This document shows, piece after piece, positions 38,546 through 50,006 of a DNA stretch of 64,000 nucleotides. Location: NCBI GenBank assembly GCA_022749755.1, contig CM040440.1, forward strand, positions 7,799,269-7,863,268, in the 5' to 3' direction. The stretch comes from Azadirachta indica (taxonomy: Eukaryota; Streptophyta; Magnoliopsida; Sapindales; Meliaceae). Under the pieces are notes generated by a model. It made no database searches, was not told the origin of the DNA, and saw only the letters and a list, made by a program, of their open reading frames with translations. A program made the translations under genes and the position numbers. Within the stretch, counting starts at the first letter, position 1. Each line of letters opens with the position of its first letter.

Positions 38546-41439
38546 TAAGCTTTTATATAGAGGGTCATACTTGGTCATGATTGACCAAATTTGCTCTCAC
38601 TCCCTTTTTGTTACCTCTATATGGATTCTTCTTTTCTCTTTTGAGTAGGTACCGACCTAGTGACATATGGCGAAGGGAGAACAGATGACTTTACGTTATC
38701 CAAACCCTTTTGCCACGTGTCTATCTCTTATTGAACCTTGAGATTATCTTATCTCTTGCTTGCTACAAGTCGGAGCCTCACTTGTTCCTTATTATCACGC
38801 GGTCCGTTTTGTTAACTGTTTGATTCCTGCCGAGATTCTACTAAGGTCAAGTGTTGTTTGTTGATTGTCTGGCTGTCCTTCTCTAAATGGCCTCACCTGA
38901 CTACTACCCAACTCAAAGTTTTCCATTTAAACTCAATAGTTATTAAGAGACATTTTTAAATTTATGAGGTTGGTTTAATGTGAGAACCACTTTCTTTGTC
39001 TCTCTTACCATGAGCTAGGTTCTTTGGCTATATAGTGTGGTGCCGCCTTAATAACTAAGGCAGAAGTTTAACTCGATCTCATGTAGGCAGGTGCGCATTA
39101 TTCCTACTAGTTGTGAATGGAGATTCTTGCTTAATTCCTAGTAGGGCACTTTATAAGGTGGATTATCGCATAGGGTTTTAGTTGTGACTTTGTGGGCTTA
39201 TATACCACTACGTGTCTAGCTTTTTTTTTTAATACTAATTTCTAATGGTTGAGGAGGAGTTGAAGGTGTTGGAAACTATCTATAGTTCCTTGCTCTATGT
39301 CATACTTCTTTTCTCTTAGGTAGTTTTACATTACACTTGCTTAAGGTTGTAAATAGTCCGGTACCTCTTAAAGGCATTCTAGGGTGCGACATGCACTTTC
39401 AAGCACTTAAGTTGAGATGAATGACAAAAAATACATTTGGTGAATACTTCCTCGATCTGTCCTGATCTATCCCGCCTTTTTTCTATCAAGGTAGGCCTGA
39501 GATCAAGCTTAATGAAGCTTTCTTCTATTATTAGATAATCCCTTTTCATTTTGAAATAATCTCTATTGAATAGTTGGGATATAGTTTTGGTGCCAAATAT
39601 TAGGAAGAAAAGAGTTTTTTTGGTGGTTGTCTTGTTGGTGGCTCTACTTTCTTGCTGCCGAGCTTCTTCTTTAGTAAATCCTTGCTAGCGGCTCTACTTT
39701 TACACATTTGGTAGAGTAATCGGCTGCGAAGAGGTCGATTTGGTTGATTCTTTACTAAGTGAAAGCTTGACCTTTCTATGTTGAAAAAAGTTCGATCAAG
39801 TTGATTCTTTATTGAGTGAAAGGCCAAGGTAAGTTGCAAATGTGGTCATGTTCTCAAATAGAAGCTTGATCATCCTGGCATGTTTTTGGCAAGTAAGGCA
39901 AGTTACAAGATGACCTTTAAGTATCCATGGTTTGTTTGTTGTGTAGGGCAATTGGGAGACTAGAGTGACGTAATATTTGTTGGAAAAAAGATTTACTCTA
40001 ACTTCAAGTTAGTAGGTGATTTTTTTGTTCTCGCATACCTCATTTTATTTTTTTGCTGTTGTTGATGCACATTCATTTACTTTAGTTGGGATTTGAAATT
40101 TAGGTAAGCGAACATGTTATCTTATAGATAGTCTTTATTTATCAAGAAACTAACCCCACCTTAATTAACCTAGTTAAGGAGACGTGACTGGTCAAAGTGG
40201 GTTTGATTACCACTTTTAGAGGATGTAATGATAGAAAGATCCTTTCTTACTTTATGCTAGATAGGTAGTTTTTTGCCTTTCTCATTTCGTGCTCTTTTCC
40301 AAGTTTTATTTCTATCTTTAGAGGTATTAGCTCGGACTTTGAAAGTGCTAGTAAAAAGAAGGTAGATGAGAGCATTATTGTTAAATGCCTGGTCCCTTAG
40401 TTATTTGTTAAGCTAGGTAGCGTCCTGAACAACTACTTTTACATGATACCCAGCTGCTCCCCTTGCTGAAATTTGCCTTTAAGTAAATTGACGTGAAGAA
40501 GTTAAGGAGATGGTTGACTTAAGGACTAGTGAGGTTTTGGACTTGGGTTATTAGTTACTTTTTAGGTGGGTGAACTCTTATCTCTTTTCTTCCCATGTAG
40601 GATTTTTCGATTTTTACTTTTTATTGTATTTTTTCTTTACCAAAGTGCCTTACTTATGTTGAAGCATGATAGGAATTTCAAAGAGGTTGCTGCCTTATCT
40701 GAGCTCTTAAGGAAGGATGATGCTCAGATCATCCTAAAGAAGCTCGTGGAAAGATATGGAGATTTAAAGGCTAGCTTGTGAGTTGGAAGAAGTGTAAAAG
40801 AAGGTGGATTCTATCTTTACTCAACTTCAAGCTGAGGTGGGCTAAAGAAGACCTAATAAAAGGTGAACTAACTCAACGCCAAACCTTCTATTACTTCTAA
40901 CTCAGCTATCGTTAAAGGTTTTGCTTCAAAGGATGTTGTTGCTGTGGTGAGCAAGGATCCAGATGCTTGGTGTACTGTAATCTTAGATGGGCACCAATTT
41001 CATGTATAGGATAACTTTATTTGACTTGAACTAATATAGGTACATTTGACTTGTGCTTTTTTTGTTTAATAAATATTTCTTATTATCACTTGTTATAGTT
41101 GATACATATTGGTCTTCTTTAGCTTCTATCAATGTATCCTTGCTTCAAGCAACGAAATAGGTATGATTCACCTAGGACAAGTCTTTCTTTAGTTATGATC
41201 TGGGACAAGTATCCATCTTAGTTAACATGTTCTACATGTATATATCTTGGTGACTATGTCCTTAATATAGGGATTATATAAGTAAAGATAATGTCCCTAT
41301 TAGGGGGAACCAATGACATCTATGATGTCCCTATCATAGAGAACAAATAAATGGAGATAATGTCCTTATTATGATGAAGATCTAATGAAATCTATAATAT
41401 CCCTACTATGGGGGAACAAGTGAGATCTAACCTAAATGG

Positions 41440-41990
41440 TATTTTTCTCAAAAGTACCTTACAAGAATCAAGGCAATGAAACAACACACCTAAAGGCCTT
41501 TCCTTAAGCATACATGTAAGAATACCCCAATTACTATAAATTTTAATAATAAACAAGATTTGGCCTAGGTAGCATTTTCCTTAAAGATGCTTTACGAAAA
41601 CTAAAGTAAGGAAATAACACACTTAAACCTTTCCAAAAAATATATAAGAATATCATAATCACTATAAACTTAAATAATAATGAGATTCAATCTAGGTAAT
41701 AATTTTTTTCAAAATGTTTTACGAAAACCAAAGCCTTTACTTGGATAGAAGCTAAAGAAGATCCAATATGTATCAACTATGACAAGTCATAAAAGAGCAC
41801 TCCTAGACCTTTGTAAGAAAACACATAGGAAGACTATAGTCACTATGGCTTAGATAAAACAATTTTAGTCTAGGGAATGTTTGTCTTAAAAATGCTTTAT
41901 ATCAAAACATGAAATAACTATCTAGACCTTTTCAGGAGCATATAAGAAAACCACAATTACCATGAACTTGGATAAATCACAAATGACCAC
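41440..41990. repeat. Diverged tandem repeats, unit about 120 bp
   Basis: Four imperfect units start near 41440, 41572, 41691 and 41872. Each begins with a cctaggtagcattttcctta-like segment, followed by tgctttacgaaaa, gaaataacacac-like, aaccttt, tataagaa and a cac(t/c)ataaactt-like run. The third unit is interrupted. The repeats are non-coding and lie within the retroelement remnant. Just before them (41260-41430) is a shorter imperfect repeat built on aatgtccctatta. Confidence 0.7.
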
Positions 41991-42060
41991 AAAATACTTA
42001 GGTTGAGATTAGGTTCAACTAAGATGACTACTTCTTCAGCTAGTTTGGCTAATTGAATGA

Positions 42061-43470
42061 TAGATAGAATCCTTGAAAAGAATGTTAATGAAGATTTTTT
42101 TGTCTACCAGAATCCTTACTACATCTTTACTAGCTACCTTCATGGTATTGACTAGGGCATTATCATCTAGGCAGAGTATATCTCTGGTGTCCTACTCAGT
42201 GAACACAATCGGAGTAGAGGCTAGCTTGAATATTTTGGATGTCCTCTTTACGAGGTTGATTTTGTGTTTATTGTAAGCGAAGGTAAGATGATGAAAGTGT
42301 GTTTTCTTTGCTTTGTTGAAGCTTCTAATTAAGGTAGGACCTCTATAGATGGTGCTGAGGAAGTCGCTATCTTTATTCTTTCTAGCTTCTAACGACCTCC
42401 TTTATCCCTCATAAATAATTTTCCTAGTTGTCTTACTTCTGGAATTTTCTCTTGTACTTTATGACCATGATTATTATGAAAGTCATAATACTTTTAAATA
42501 TTCTTGCTTCTAGGTGGGATAACTTCTAGGTTGGAGAGATTGATTCTCTCTACTTCCTTGGTTAAATGAATGATGTAAGTAGGAGTTTGGATAACACTAG
42601 TTCAGATTGAGGTAGGTGTTTGTATGGCATAGGCATAAATTGGTTTCTTTAATAAAATGGAAAGCTTGCTTACTGAAGTGGGATTGTGCCTTAGAATGAC
42701 GGAAAACCTCGCTAGGAAAGACAGAAAAATCTCAGATGCTTCTAAGTGGGAGCTTTTACTAAGTTCTAGCAGGTCTATTCAACATCACAAAAAACATCTT
42801 ATATGTAACCTTTTTTGAAGTTAATGAACAAGCATCAAATCCCAAAAATCTTAATATGGCTATTAGGTCGATTTGACGTTGGCAGTAATATAAGTAAGGC
42901 ATTTCAAATTTTCTAAGTATGCATTTCTAACCACATCAGTAAGTGGAAAACACTAAAGTCACCTAAAAGGTCTTAACCTAGGTTTTGACTTGCTCGATTT
43001 AAGCTTTCTTACTTCTACTTGTATATTATGCAATTGTTTTCTCGAGTATTTCACAAAAGAGAGTTAATGGTTATCTTCCTTTTAACGCTTCACCGTTAGG
43101 GAGTACCTTAAGTTGCTATGGACCAGTCTATCAAGTTGGCTCTTTAGTCCGTTTAATTGGTTGCATACGGTCGACCTCCTGTCGTTGTGATAACTTCTAA
43201 GTGCCTCTTGAGCATGCATTCTGAGTTGGGAAGGATCTGGTTGTCCACCACGCTGGCTGGGCCCACCTTGGTTAGCTTGAGTATGGTCGACAATCTACTT
43301 GGTCCGTTGGTCTTTGTAGTAGAGGCGGAAGGATATCCAGGTCTTCGCATAAGTATGTCATCATGTATTGGAGACGAGCCCAAGTTTCGGCTATCTCCCT
43401 GAGCTCATTGGCCTTTTCGGCCTCCACATCTCTGCAGCTTTACTCCTTTCTTCCCATCTAGGTCTGCAGC
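42061..43470 (-). pseudogene. Broken gag-protease region of a gypsy-type element
   Basis: On the minus strand, 43450-43330 reads as a charged helical segment (ANELREIAETWARLQYMM), like the N-terminal part of plant gypsy gag. At 42493-42458 is KYYDFHNNHGHK, matching the conserved KYCxFHxxHGH motif near the end of these gags. At 42180-42061 is DNALVNTMKVASKDVVRILV followed by DKKIF. This corresponds to the retroviral-type aspartic protease block, where an active enzyme has DNGSS or DxGSS, so the active site is lost. Several stops and frameshifts separate the pieces. The family is assigned from recalled motifs and has not been aligned. Confidence 0.7.
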
Positions 43471-43621
43471 TGGGATTCCTTCGTTTTAGCTTTCTGTATA
43501 CTTTGGTTGAGCTTGGTTGCTTTGACTTAACTCTTGGCGAGCTCTCTACCAACACCTCTTGAAGCCTCGAAAGTGGATATTTGGCCTTCTTTGCATCTCT
43601 ACTTGCTACATTACTAAGTTC

Positions 43622-44020
43622 GTTTTCGAGTTATGAATTATGAGAACAATAAATCTTTAATTTATGATTTAGAGTTAAGATTGTATCAGAATAGTTCTTT
43701 AGGTTACATAATTTGGAGCTTATTTGTGACGTCGCTGCTTTAATTTCTTAGCATCTAATTTCATTGATTTATTCATTATCATCATAAAATTTGACCTGTG
43801 GAGAATTTTGAAAAGTTAGTCTAGCTTCGACTTGGCAGTAGTTGTAACGGTGTACTTGAAAATATAAGATGATTTTCCTGGAAGACTAAGGTTCACTTTA
43901 ATGGGATTTTCCTTTTCAAATGTTCTGACTTCCAGGAAACAAAAAACCGATTGGTTTGAAGGTATGCATGAACAGAACAAAAACACAATAAATTTTGTAT
44001 AGTTTCTCGACATCTTGCTG
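43622..44020. repeat. Segmental duplication block, copy 3 (3' part only)
   Basis: Starts at ttcgttttcgagttatgaat and runs through gaacaataaatctttaatt, tagagttaagattgtatcag, ggagaattttgaaaagttag and ggtatgcatgaacagaac to tagtttctcgac. It matches about 37450-37868 and about 58245-58660. As in the copy at 58.2 kb, it passes directly into the upstream region of a type I DUF241 gene. Confidence 0.85.
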
Positions 44021-44222
44021 GGTAAATGAGAAGAAATATATGCATGAAGAAAACAAAAACACAATAACAAACAAGTTTCTAATAAACCAGACAACGACCT
44101 TGATGAACCTTCCCAGATGAAGAGAATAAGCAACTGATCGATTTTCATTGTATTATCAGAAAACTTTTCATAATATATAAGCACGCATGCAGAGTTTCAC
44201 AACAATCACATTTAATTTCTAA

Positions 44223-44611
44223 TAGGGAGGCAAGCCAAGCTGGGAGCTTCATTTATGTTGTATCAGAGGTAACAGAATCAGTCAACTGATCCACCGTGCA
44301 ATGCATAATTTTACATTTTAATTAATTTCCAGATGATATAAATCAACTATAAGAATGCACAAGCATCACAGAGATGCTGTTTCCTGCAGGGAGCCAGGCC
44401 AAACTGTACGGGGCCTCTTGTATTCTTGCGGAGGAGACAAAGTCAATGCCATTCGTGCACTGCACATTTTATGGATCTCCAATTTGATTTGTATCTAAAA
44501 AAATAAGTTGGTAAGAAGGTAGGAGGAGACAAATAATACATAATCATGTTATAATTTCATATTTTACGAGCAGCAGATTCCTCTTGTTCCCTCCTCTCCT
44601 CGTATATATAT
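44223..44611 (+). promoter_or_regulatory. Paired upstream modules and TATA region of DUF241 copy A (type I)
   Basis: Module 1 (from 44223) begins gggaggcaagccaagctgg and runs to the ttttacattttaatt region. Module 2 (from 44389) begins gggagccaggccaaactg and runs through caaagtcaatgccattcgtg to cattttatgg. The two modules are diverged copies of one sequence about 165 bp apart. A tatatatat TATA region (44603-44611) follows, about 90 bp before the ATG. Confidence 0.7.
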
Positions 44612-44697
44612 GGAGCATATGGTAACCCATTGAAGGCAAAGAGCTACGTTGAATTTTGAAAAGCAGCTTCTACTTTCTCATTCACAGCAAACAAAAA

Positions 44698-45517
44698 ATG
44701 GTTGCCTCTTACCACGCTCGCTCAAACAGTTTTCCCACTAGATCACATCCATTCACTTCAGAAGTTGATCAGCATCTGAGCAGATTAAGCTCTTCTCAAT
44801 CTGCTTCTACTACTTCACTACATGGACTTCAAGATTTGTATGATTCTGTTGATAAAATGCTTCAATTGCCCCTCGTTCAACAAGCTCTAGCCAAAGGACA
44901 AGACAGGACATTGGTTGATGAGCTGTTGAATGGATCTCTGAGGATTTTGGACATCTGCAGCATTTCTCAGAATGCTTTGGTGCAATCGAAAGAATTGGTA
45001 CAAGAAATTCAATCAGTTTTGCGCAGAAGAAGGGGTGATGAAGCCGAACTTACAAGTGAGATTAAGAAATACTTGGCCTCCAGGAAGGCAGCAAAAAAGG
45101 CAATCCATAAGGCCTTGAAAGGGATGGGAAAATAAATGCTCCTCTCAATTCAATGAGGAACATGTTAGCATACTGAAAGAGGTAGAAACAGTCACCTTCG
45201 CTGCACTTGAATCCGTGTTGTTGGTTATCTCCGGGCCAAAGACTCCATCAAAACTAAGCAATTTGTCATTGGTTTCCAAGATAATCCGCCCCAAAAGAAT
45301 AGCATGGGAGGAAGACATAAAAGAAATGAATGAGTTTGAAAAGGTGGATGCTGCATTGTCTACACACAAGAAAATCAAATCAGAGAACGTCTTTGTTTGG
45401 CAAGACCAGCTAAAAGAACTGGAGTGCTGCATTCAAGATCTTGAAGAAGGCTTGGAATCCTTGTCTAGGCGTTTGATCAAAGCTAGAGTCTCTCTTCTCA
45501 ACATTGTCAACAACTAG
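44698..45517 (+). pseudogene. DUF241 copy A (type I), one frameshift
   Basis: The frame starts MVASYHARSNSFPTRSHPF and follows the intronless DUF241 (PF03087) pattern of its neighbours: SEVDQHLSRLSSSQSAS, a leucine-rich QDLYDSVDKMLQLPLVQQAL and ELLNGSLRILDICS. The family's SVLRRRRGDE and KKYLASRKAAKKAI blocks follow. At 45126-45128 it has GGG where the paralogues have GG (KGMENK becomes KGMGK), so translation stops at 45135 after 145 codons. The remaining part continues in another frame (from about 45140) to the normal end SLLNIVNN at 45517 without other damage. It is either a young pseudogene or a single-base sequence error. DUF241 proteins are plant-specific, often tandemly clustered and of unknown function. 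Confidence 0.85.
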
Positions 45518-46660
45518 ATTGCAAAATTTTGACACCTTAATTCATACTTGTAAATTCAAAATATACTTGTATTATTCTACTGATAGAAATTATATACAAC
45601 AAAAACTTATTTCTATGATACTTTGTCTTCCCTTTATCTCGAGAGAATTTACTTTTAGTTCTAAGATGTTTGGTATATGAAACTTGATTTTCAATTCGCC
45701 TGCAGATTGATCTAACATAAGCAGCAATTATATAGTTCTATCCAAAATTTTTTCTATCTCCTCGGGAATAAAAGTCCATAAGGATTAAACCTTGAAAGAA
45801 ATAAAAATAAATGAATAAAATGAATGAACAAGCTAAAACTTTGAATGCTCCACAACTTTTCTGCCATTAAAATATCCATTATTGGTTCAATTATTGGAAA
45901 CATCCACGAGATTCCACCATTAGTTTAGCAAATGATATGCAATTTTAAATATACACCAAAGGTATAAAGATTCCATTTGTCTCCTTGCAGATGATTGACT
46001 ACCATCAATTGATGAGATTCATATGGTATTTTCAATCACACGCTTGGTGTCTTTGATTTCGGACAATTCTTCAGCATATAAACGTACTAAACTCATAATC
46101 TTTTTGGCAAAACATGGAAAGTGTACAGAACATGGACCTTCCTCTCTCTTGGACAGCAATATGCTTATTAGCACCATTATTTATTTTTTTTTTTTATAAA
46201 ATAATTTTCCAGAAACTCAATTCACATATTTAAGTTATATGCATGCTTTAAGAACAATCATATGAACCAAATAATCGGTTAAATGCCTGTTTGTAATGAT
46301 GGTAAAAAGAGGACAAAATAACAGGGGAATAATAGAGCACGATAAACAGATTGATATTTGCTCATTTCTAGCTAATAGTGTACAGAAAAATTCAAAACAT
46401 ATGCTTAAAGAGAGTTTATATAATTTCATAACAGTCAGGTGAATAAATAAAAATTAAGTTCGACGAATCGCAAACATTTTGTTGTTGGACCCACACAGAA
46501 AAAAGAAGTAGATAGTGTAATCGAATCGATGTGTATGCATGAACAGAAAAGCAAATTATTCGGACTTTGATCAAGAAATTTTCCACATGATTAAATTGAG
46601 CACATTCAGGTTCGTTTTCATTTCATCTTTTTAGGTATGTGCTTTAGAAACCTGCATGTA
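45518..46660. repeat. Type I downstream spacer (copy A)
   Basis: The spacer resembles those after copies D (53227-54400) and G (60230-61830): aaaattttgac after the stop, tacttgtaaat, gatgtttggtatatgaaac, and later atatgaaccaaataatcggt. It holds polyadenylation-like AT stretches and no gene. Confidence 0.75.
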
Positions 46661-47120
46661 GGGAGACAAGCCAAGCTGGATATGATTCTTGTGCATTGTA
46701 AAATAGTAGACAGATAGAGTCAACTCCATGCATGCATTGCATATATATTTTACATTTTATTTTCTAATAATAGCTTTAATTAACAATAATTTATAAGAAT
46801 GCATTAGTGTCCTGCAAGGAGCCAAGCCAAACTGGATAAGCCTCTCTTGTAAACATGTTGAGGAGACACAGCCAACGTCATTCGTGCATTGCATTTTTAA
46901 CGGATCAATTATCAAACATCAGATTCTTTATATGTTAGTAGATTATCTGAGGATGCTAGTGTGATTTTAAAGCTAAAAAAATATGGAGCTGGTGGGAGGA
47001 GACAATGCATAAAAGTAGCTGATATAATGTCTAGATCCAGATCAAAATCACGTTCCTGTTTGATAATTATTTGAAGGGGATGAGATTCTTCTTGTTCCCT
47101 CCTCTCATGATATATATATT
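46661..47120 (+). promoter_or_regulatory. Paired upstream modules and TATA region of DUF241 copy B (type II)
   Basis: Module 1 starts gggagacaagccaagctgg at 46661 and contains a CATGCATG palindrome (46728-46735). Module 2 starts ggagccaagccaaactgg near 46817 and contains gtcattcgtgcattgc. A tatatatatt TATA region lies at 47111-47120, about 105 bp before the ATG. This is the only upstream region in the array that serves an intact frame. Confidence 0.72.
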
Positions 47121-47215
47121 GAGCATATGATAACCGAATGAAGGCAAAGAGCTAGATCGAATTTCGACAATCAACTTCTAGCTTTCTCATTCAAACGAAA
47201 GAAAAACAAAAGAAA

Positions 47216-48037
47216 ATGGCTGCCTCTTTCCATACTCGCTCAAATAGCTTGCCCTCTACATCACATCCACTCACTTCAGAAGTTGATGAACATTTGAGCA
47301 GATTGAGTTCTTCTCAATCTGCTTCCACTTCATTAATAAATGGCCTTCAAGATTTGCATGTTTCTGTTGATAAAATGCTTCAATTGCCCCTTGTTCAACA
47401 AGCTTTGTCCCAATGCCATCAGAAGAAAGTGGTTGATGAGCTAATCAATGGGTCTCTGAGGAATTTGGATATCTTCAGCATTGCTCAAAATGCCTTGCTT
47501 CAGATAAAGGAATCAGTTCAAGAAATTCAATCAGTTTTGCGCAGAAGAAGGGGAGATGAAACTGAACTCTCAAGGGAGATTAAGAAATACTTAGCCTCCA
47601 GAAAGGCAGTGAAAAAGGCAATCCATAAAGCCTGGGAGAATTTGAGTGTGATGGAAAATAAATGCTCCTATCAGATCAATGATGAACATGTTAGCAAGTT
47701 GAAAGAGGTAGAAGCAGTCACCTTTGCTGCATTTGAATCCATTTTATCCCTCATCTCAGGGCCCAGAACACCATCAAAGCTTCGCGGGTTGGTTTCCAAA
47801 GTAATTCGCCCCAAAAGAATAGCATGCGAGGAAGGCAAAACAGAAATGAATGAGTTTGAGAAGGTAGATGCTGCATTGTCTACGCACAAGACAATAAAAT
47901 CTGAAAACATCTTTGGTTTGCAAGACCAGCTAAAAGAACTAGAGTGCTGCATTCAAGATCTTGAAGAAGGCCTAGAATCCTTGTCTAGGCGTATGATCAA
48001 AGCTAGAGTCTCACTTCTCAACATCCTCAACAATTAG
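47216..48037 (+). CDS. DUF241 protein, copy B (type II), the only intact copy
   Basis: Intronless gene of 273 residues, a length usual for DUF241 (PF03087) proteins. The N-terminus, MAASFHTRSNSLPSTSHPL, is Ser/His-rich. Then come EVDEHLSRLSSSQSAS, the helical QDLHVSVDKMLQLPLVQQAL, DELINGSLRNLDIFS, the basic SVLRRRRGDETELSREIKKY and LASRKAVKKAIHKAW. The C-terminal third is strongly charged and helical (DQLKELECCIQDLEEGLESL), probably a coiled coil, ending LLNILNN. There is no signal peptide or membrane segment. The start is fixed by paralogue alignment and by the leader ending aaagaaaatggc. Neighbouring copies of the same gene are all damaged, so this may be the only protein the array makes within the window. 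Function is unknown; related plant genes include BPS1-like proteins. Confidence 0.88.
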   Translation: MAASFHTRSNSLPSTSHPLTSEVDEHLSRLSSSQSASTSLINGLQDLHVSVDKMLQLPLVQQALSQCHQKKVVDELINGSLRNLDIFSIAQNALLQIKESVQEIQSVLRRRRGDETELSREIKKYLASRKAVKKAIHKAWENLSVMENKCSYQINDEHVSKLKEVEAVTFAAFESILSLISGPRTPSKLRGLVSKVIRPKRIACEEGKTEMNEFEKVDAALSTHKTIKSENIFGLQDQLKELECCIQDLEEGLESLSRRMIKARVSLLNILNN

Positions 48038-49498
48038 ATTAAGAAATTTTGATGCCTTCATACTTGTAAATGAAGCAAATATACTTGTATAATTCTACCG
48101 AGAGAGAAAAAATTATACACAAAAAAAATTATTTCCATGATATTTCGTCTTCCCTCTTTCTCCAAAGCATTTACTTTTACGACTTTCATGTTTGGTATAT
48201 GCTACTTGATTTTCCATACATCTCGCAGAAAAACTAGCATTCTATCTTAAACAATTCTGAAGTTCTTTAAACTTCAAATGATGCAGAAAATTTTTTCCAA
48301 TAAAATTCATTGGCTCATTGAACACAACTTAGTTGTCATGATTCCATTTGTCTGTCGATAGATGATTGAATATTATCAATTAATGAAAATCACATGCCAG
48401 ACTCTAATTCTCACACGCTTTAATAAGCAAAAAATGTAGAGGCTGTCTTTCTATTTGGGAGAATTCTGCTGCATAATATTTTCTAACATTATGAATTTTA
48501 TATAAAATAATTATGTTTGCAGATGCATGCATCCAGCATAATTATGTTAAGCACCAAATAATGTGTTAAATGCTTTCGAAATAATGATAAAAAAAAAAGA
48601 ACTAGAACAGCGGAAAACAGAGTATGAAAAACAAAGGGATATGGAAGTGGCATGTCATTCGGTATAAAGAGTCGGTACAAAGTTTTATTGACACCATATA
48701 ATATAAGGGAGATTTTTCATCAAATGATAATAGAAAATAATTTTGTGCATCCACGACCAAACGCACAGGCATTGCCTCCTAGAGAGAGGCAGGACGAGCT
48801 GGATAGCAGGGTTAATAACTGTTCAATAATGAATACCAATTCCATTAAATTATTATCCGCATGCATGCAGATGTTTCAAGATATGCACAACAGGAATTGG
48901 CGATTGCCCTTTCATGTATAGGTGGAATTGGTGTTCAAACCACTCGTTTGTTGCAAATTATAATGGTGTCAAGATTCTAATGTGATTTTCCAGGTTTGAG
49001 ACGCTGGAAAATGGGTTGGAAACATGTAAATATATACTGATTTTGTTCATAAATCAATTACGCATCATTTCATTTTGTTCATAATTATATTTATTTTATC
49101 TCATGATGATCAAATTGATGAAAAATAAATATAATTTTCTGAAATTATAAAAATAAGGTAGCAGGTTAATGACAGAAAATATCTTCTTTTATTATCTTTT
49201 AGGATGGCTATGGCTACATCTTTCTCACACGAAACTAAAAAAAAACTATATATAGTAGATTTTAGTCTCCCATTTTATTTTGTCACATGTGCAAAAATAA
49301 GATTTTTTGAAGGAAAATGTGCATGAACAGAACAAAAGCACAATAACAAACAAGTTGCTGATAAACCAGCCAAGGACATTGAAGAACTTTCGCGGATGGA
49401 GAGAATAAGCATTAATCGTGTTATCAAATAACATGAGTTCATTATATATAAACCCACAGGGACACAGTGTCACAACAATCACATCTAATTTCCAACAG
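48038..49498. repeat. Type II downstream spacer (copy B)
   Basis: Closely parallels the spacer after copy C (50569-51899): tgaatattatcaattaatga, cacatgcca, cataattatgttaagcac, a gaggcag/gagctgga segment, and tgatgatcaaattgatgaaa. Contains gatgcatgcatc near 48521-48532. The open frame at 48652-48921 is a by-product of this repeat and is not called as a gene. Confidence 0.75.
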
Positions 49499-49920
49499 GG
49501 AGGCAATTAAGCCAAGCAGGATTGCTTCATTAGAGGTAACAGAGTGAGTCAACTCCATTCATGCATTGCATATTTTACAGTTAAATTATTAATAACCAGA
49601 TCATATAATCAACTATAAGGATGCACGAGCGTCACACACATGCTGTTTCCTACAGGGAGCCAGGCCAAACTGGATGGCCTCTCTTGTGTTCTTGCAGAGG
49701 TGACAAAGTCAATGCCATTCGTGCATTGCATATTTTATGGATCTCTAATTTGATTTGTAGCTAAAAAATAAGTCGGTAAGATGGTGGCAGCAGACAAATA
49801 ATGCAAAATGGTAGCTGATATAATAATTTTTATCAGATCAAGATCAAAATCATGTTACAATTTCATATTTTAGGGGAAGCAGATTCCTCTTGTTCCCTCC
49901 ACTCATCCAATATATATATT
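49499..49920 (+). promoter_or_regulatory. Paired upstream modules and TATA region of copy C (type I pattern)
   Basis: Module 1 starts gggaggcaattaagccaagc at 49499. Module 2 starts gggagccaggccaaactgg near 49655 and contains caatgccattcgtgcattgc. TATA region tatatatatt at 49911-49920. The leader after it matches type I copies (A, D, G), although the body that follows is type II. Confidence 0.7.
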
Positions 49921-50006
49921 GAGCATATGGTAAACCATTGAAAGGCAAAGAGCTACATTGAATTTTGAGAATCAACTTCTAGCTTCCTCATTTACAGCAA
50001 ACAAAA

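Larger units (their letters stand above)
37869..43621 (-). mobile_element. Degraded Ty3/gypsy-type retrotransposon remnant
   Basis: On the minus strand a gag-like region (about 43470-42400) precedes a protease-like region (42180-42061), the order found in gypsy elements. All frames are broken. I could not find reverse transcriptase or integrase motifs in the remaining 4 kb, which instead hold microsatellites, roughly 120-bp tandem repeats and a short plus-strand frame (40566-40781) ending KKLVERYGDLKAS. The last of these may be a relic of another element ORF. No clear LTR pair was found. The remnant lies between two direct copies of a roughly 400-bp flank segment (37450-37868 and 43622-44020). 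Limits are therefore set by those copies, not by recognised ends. Confidence 0.65.

Noticed and set aside
43157..43402. Plus-strand 81-codon frame in the retroelement
   Set aside because: It is antisense to the gag-like region, whose minus-strand reading gives recognisable motifs.
47671..47952. Antisense open frame (93 codons, MQHSSSFSWSC...) repeated opposite most DUF241 copies
   Set aside because: It recurs because the sense strand is conserved. It has no promoter of its own and its composition mirrors the sense codons, so it is a shadow frame.
48652..48921. 89-codon frame with a relative at 51153-51335 sharing the end NRNWRLPFHV
   Set aside because: The two frames lie in duplicated spacer DNA, differ by large indels and lack any recognised domain. 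Similarity is explained by the spacer duplication.
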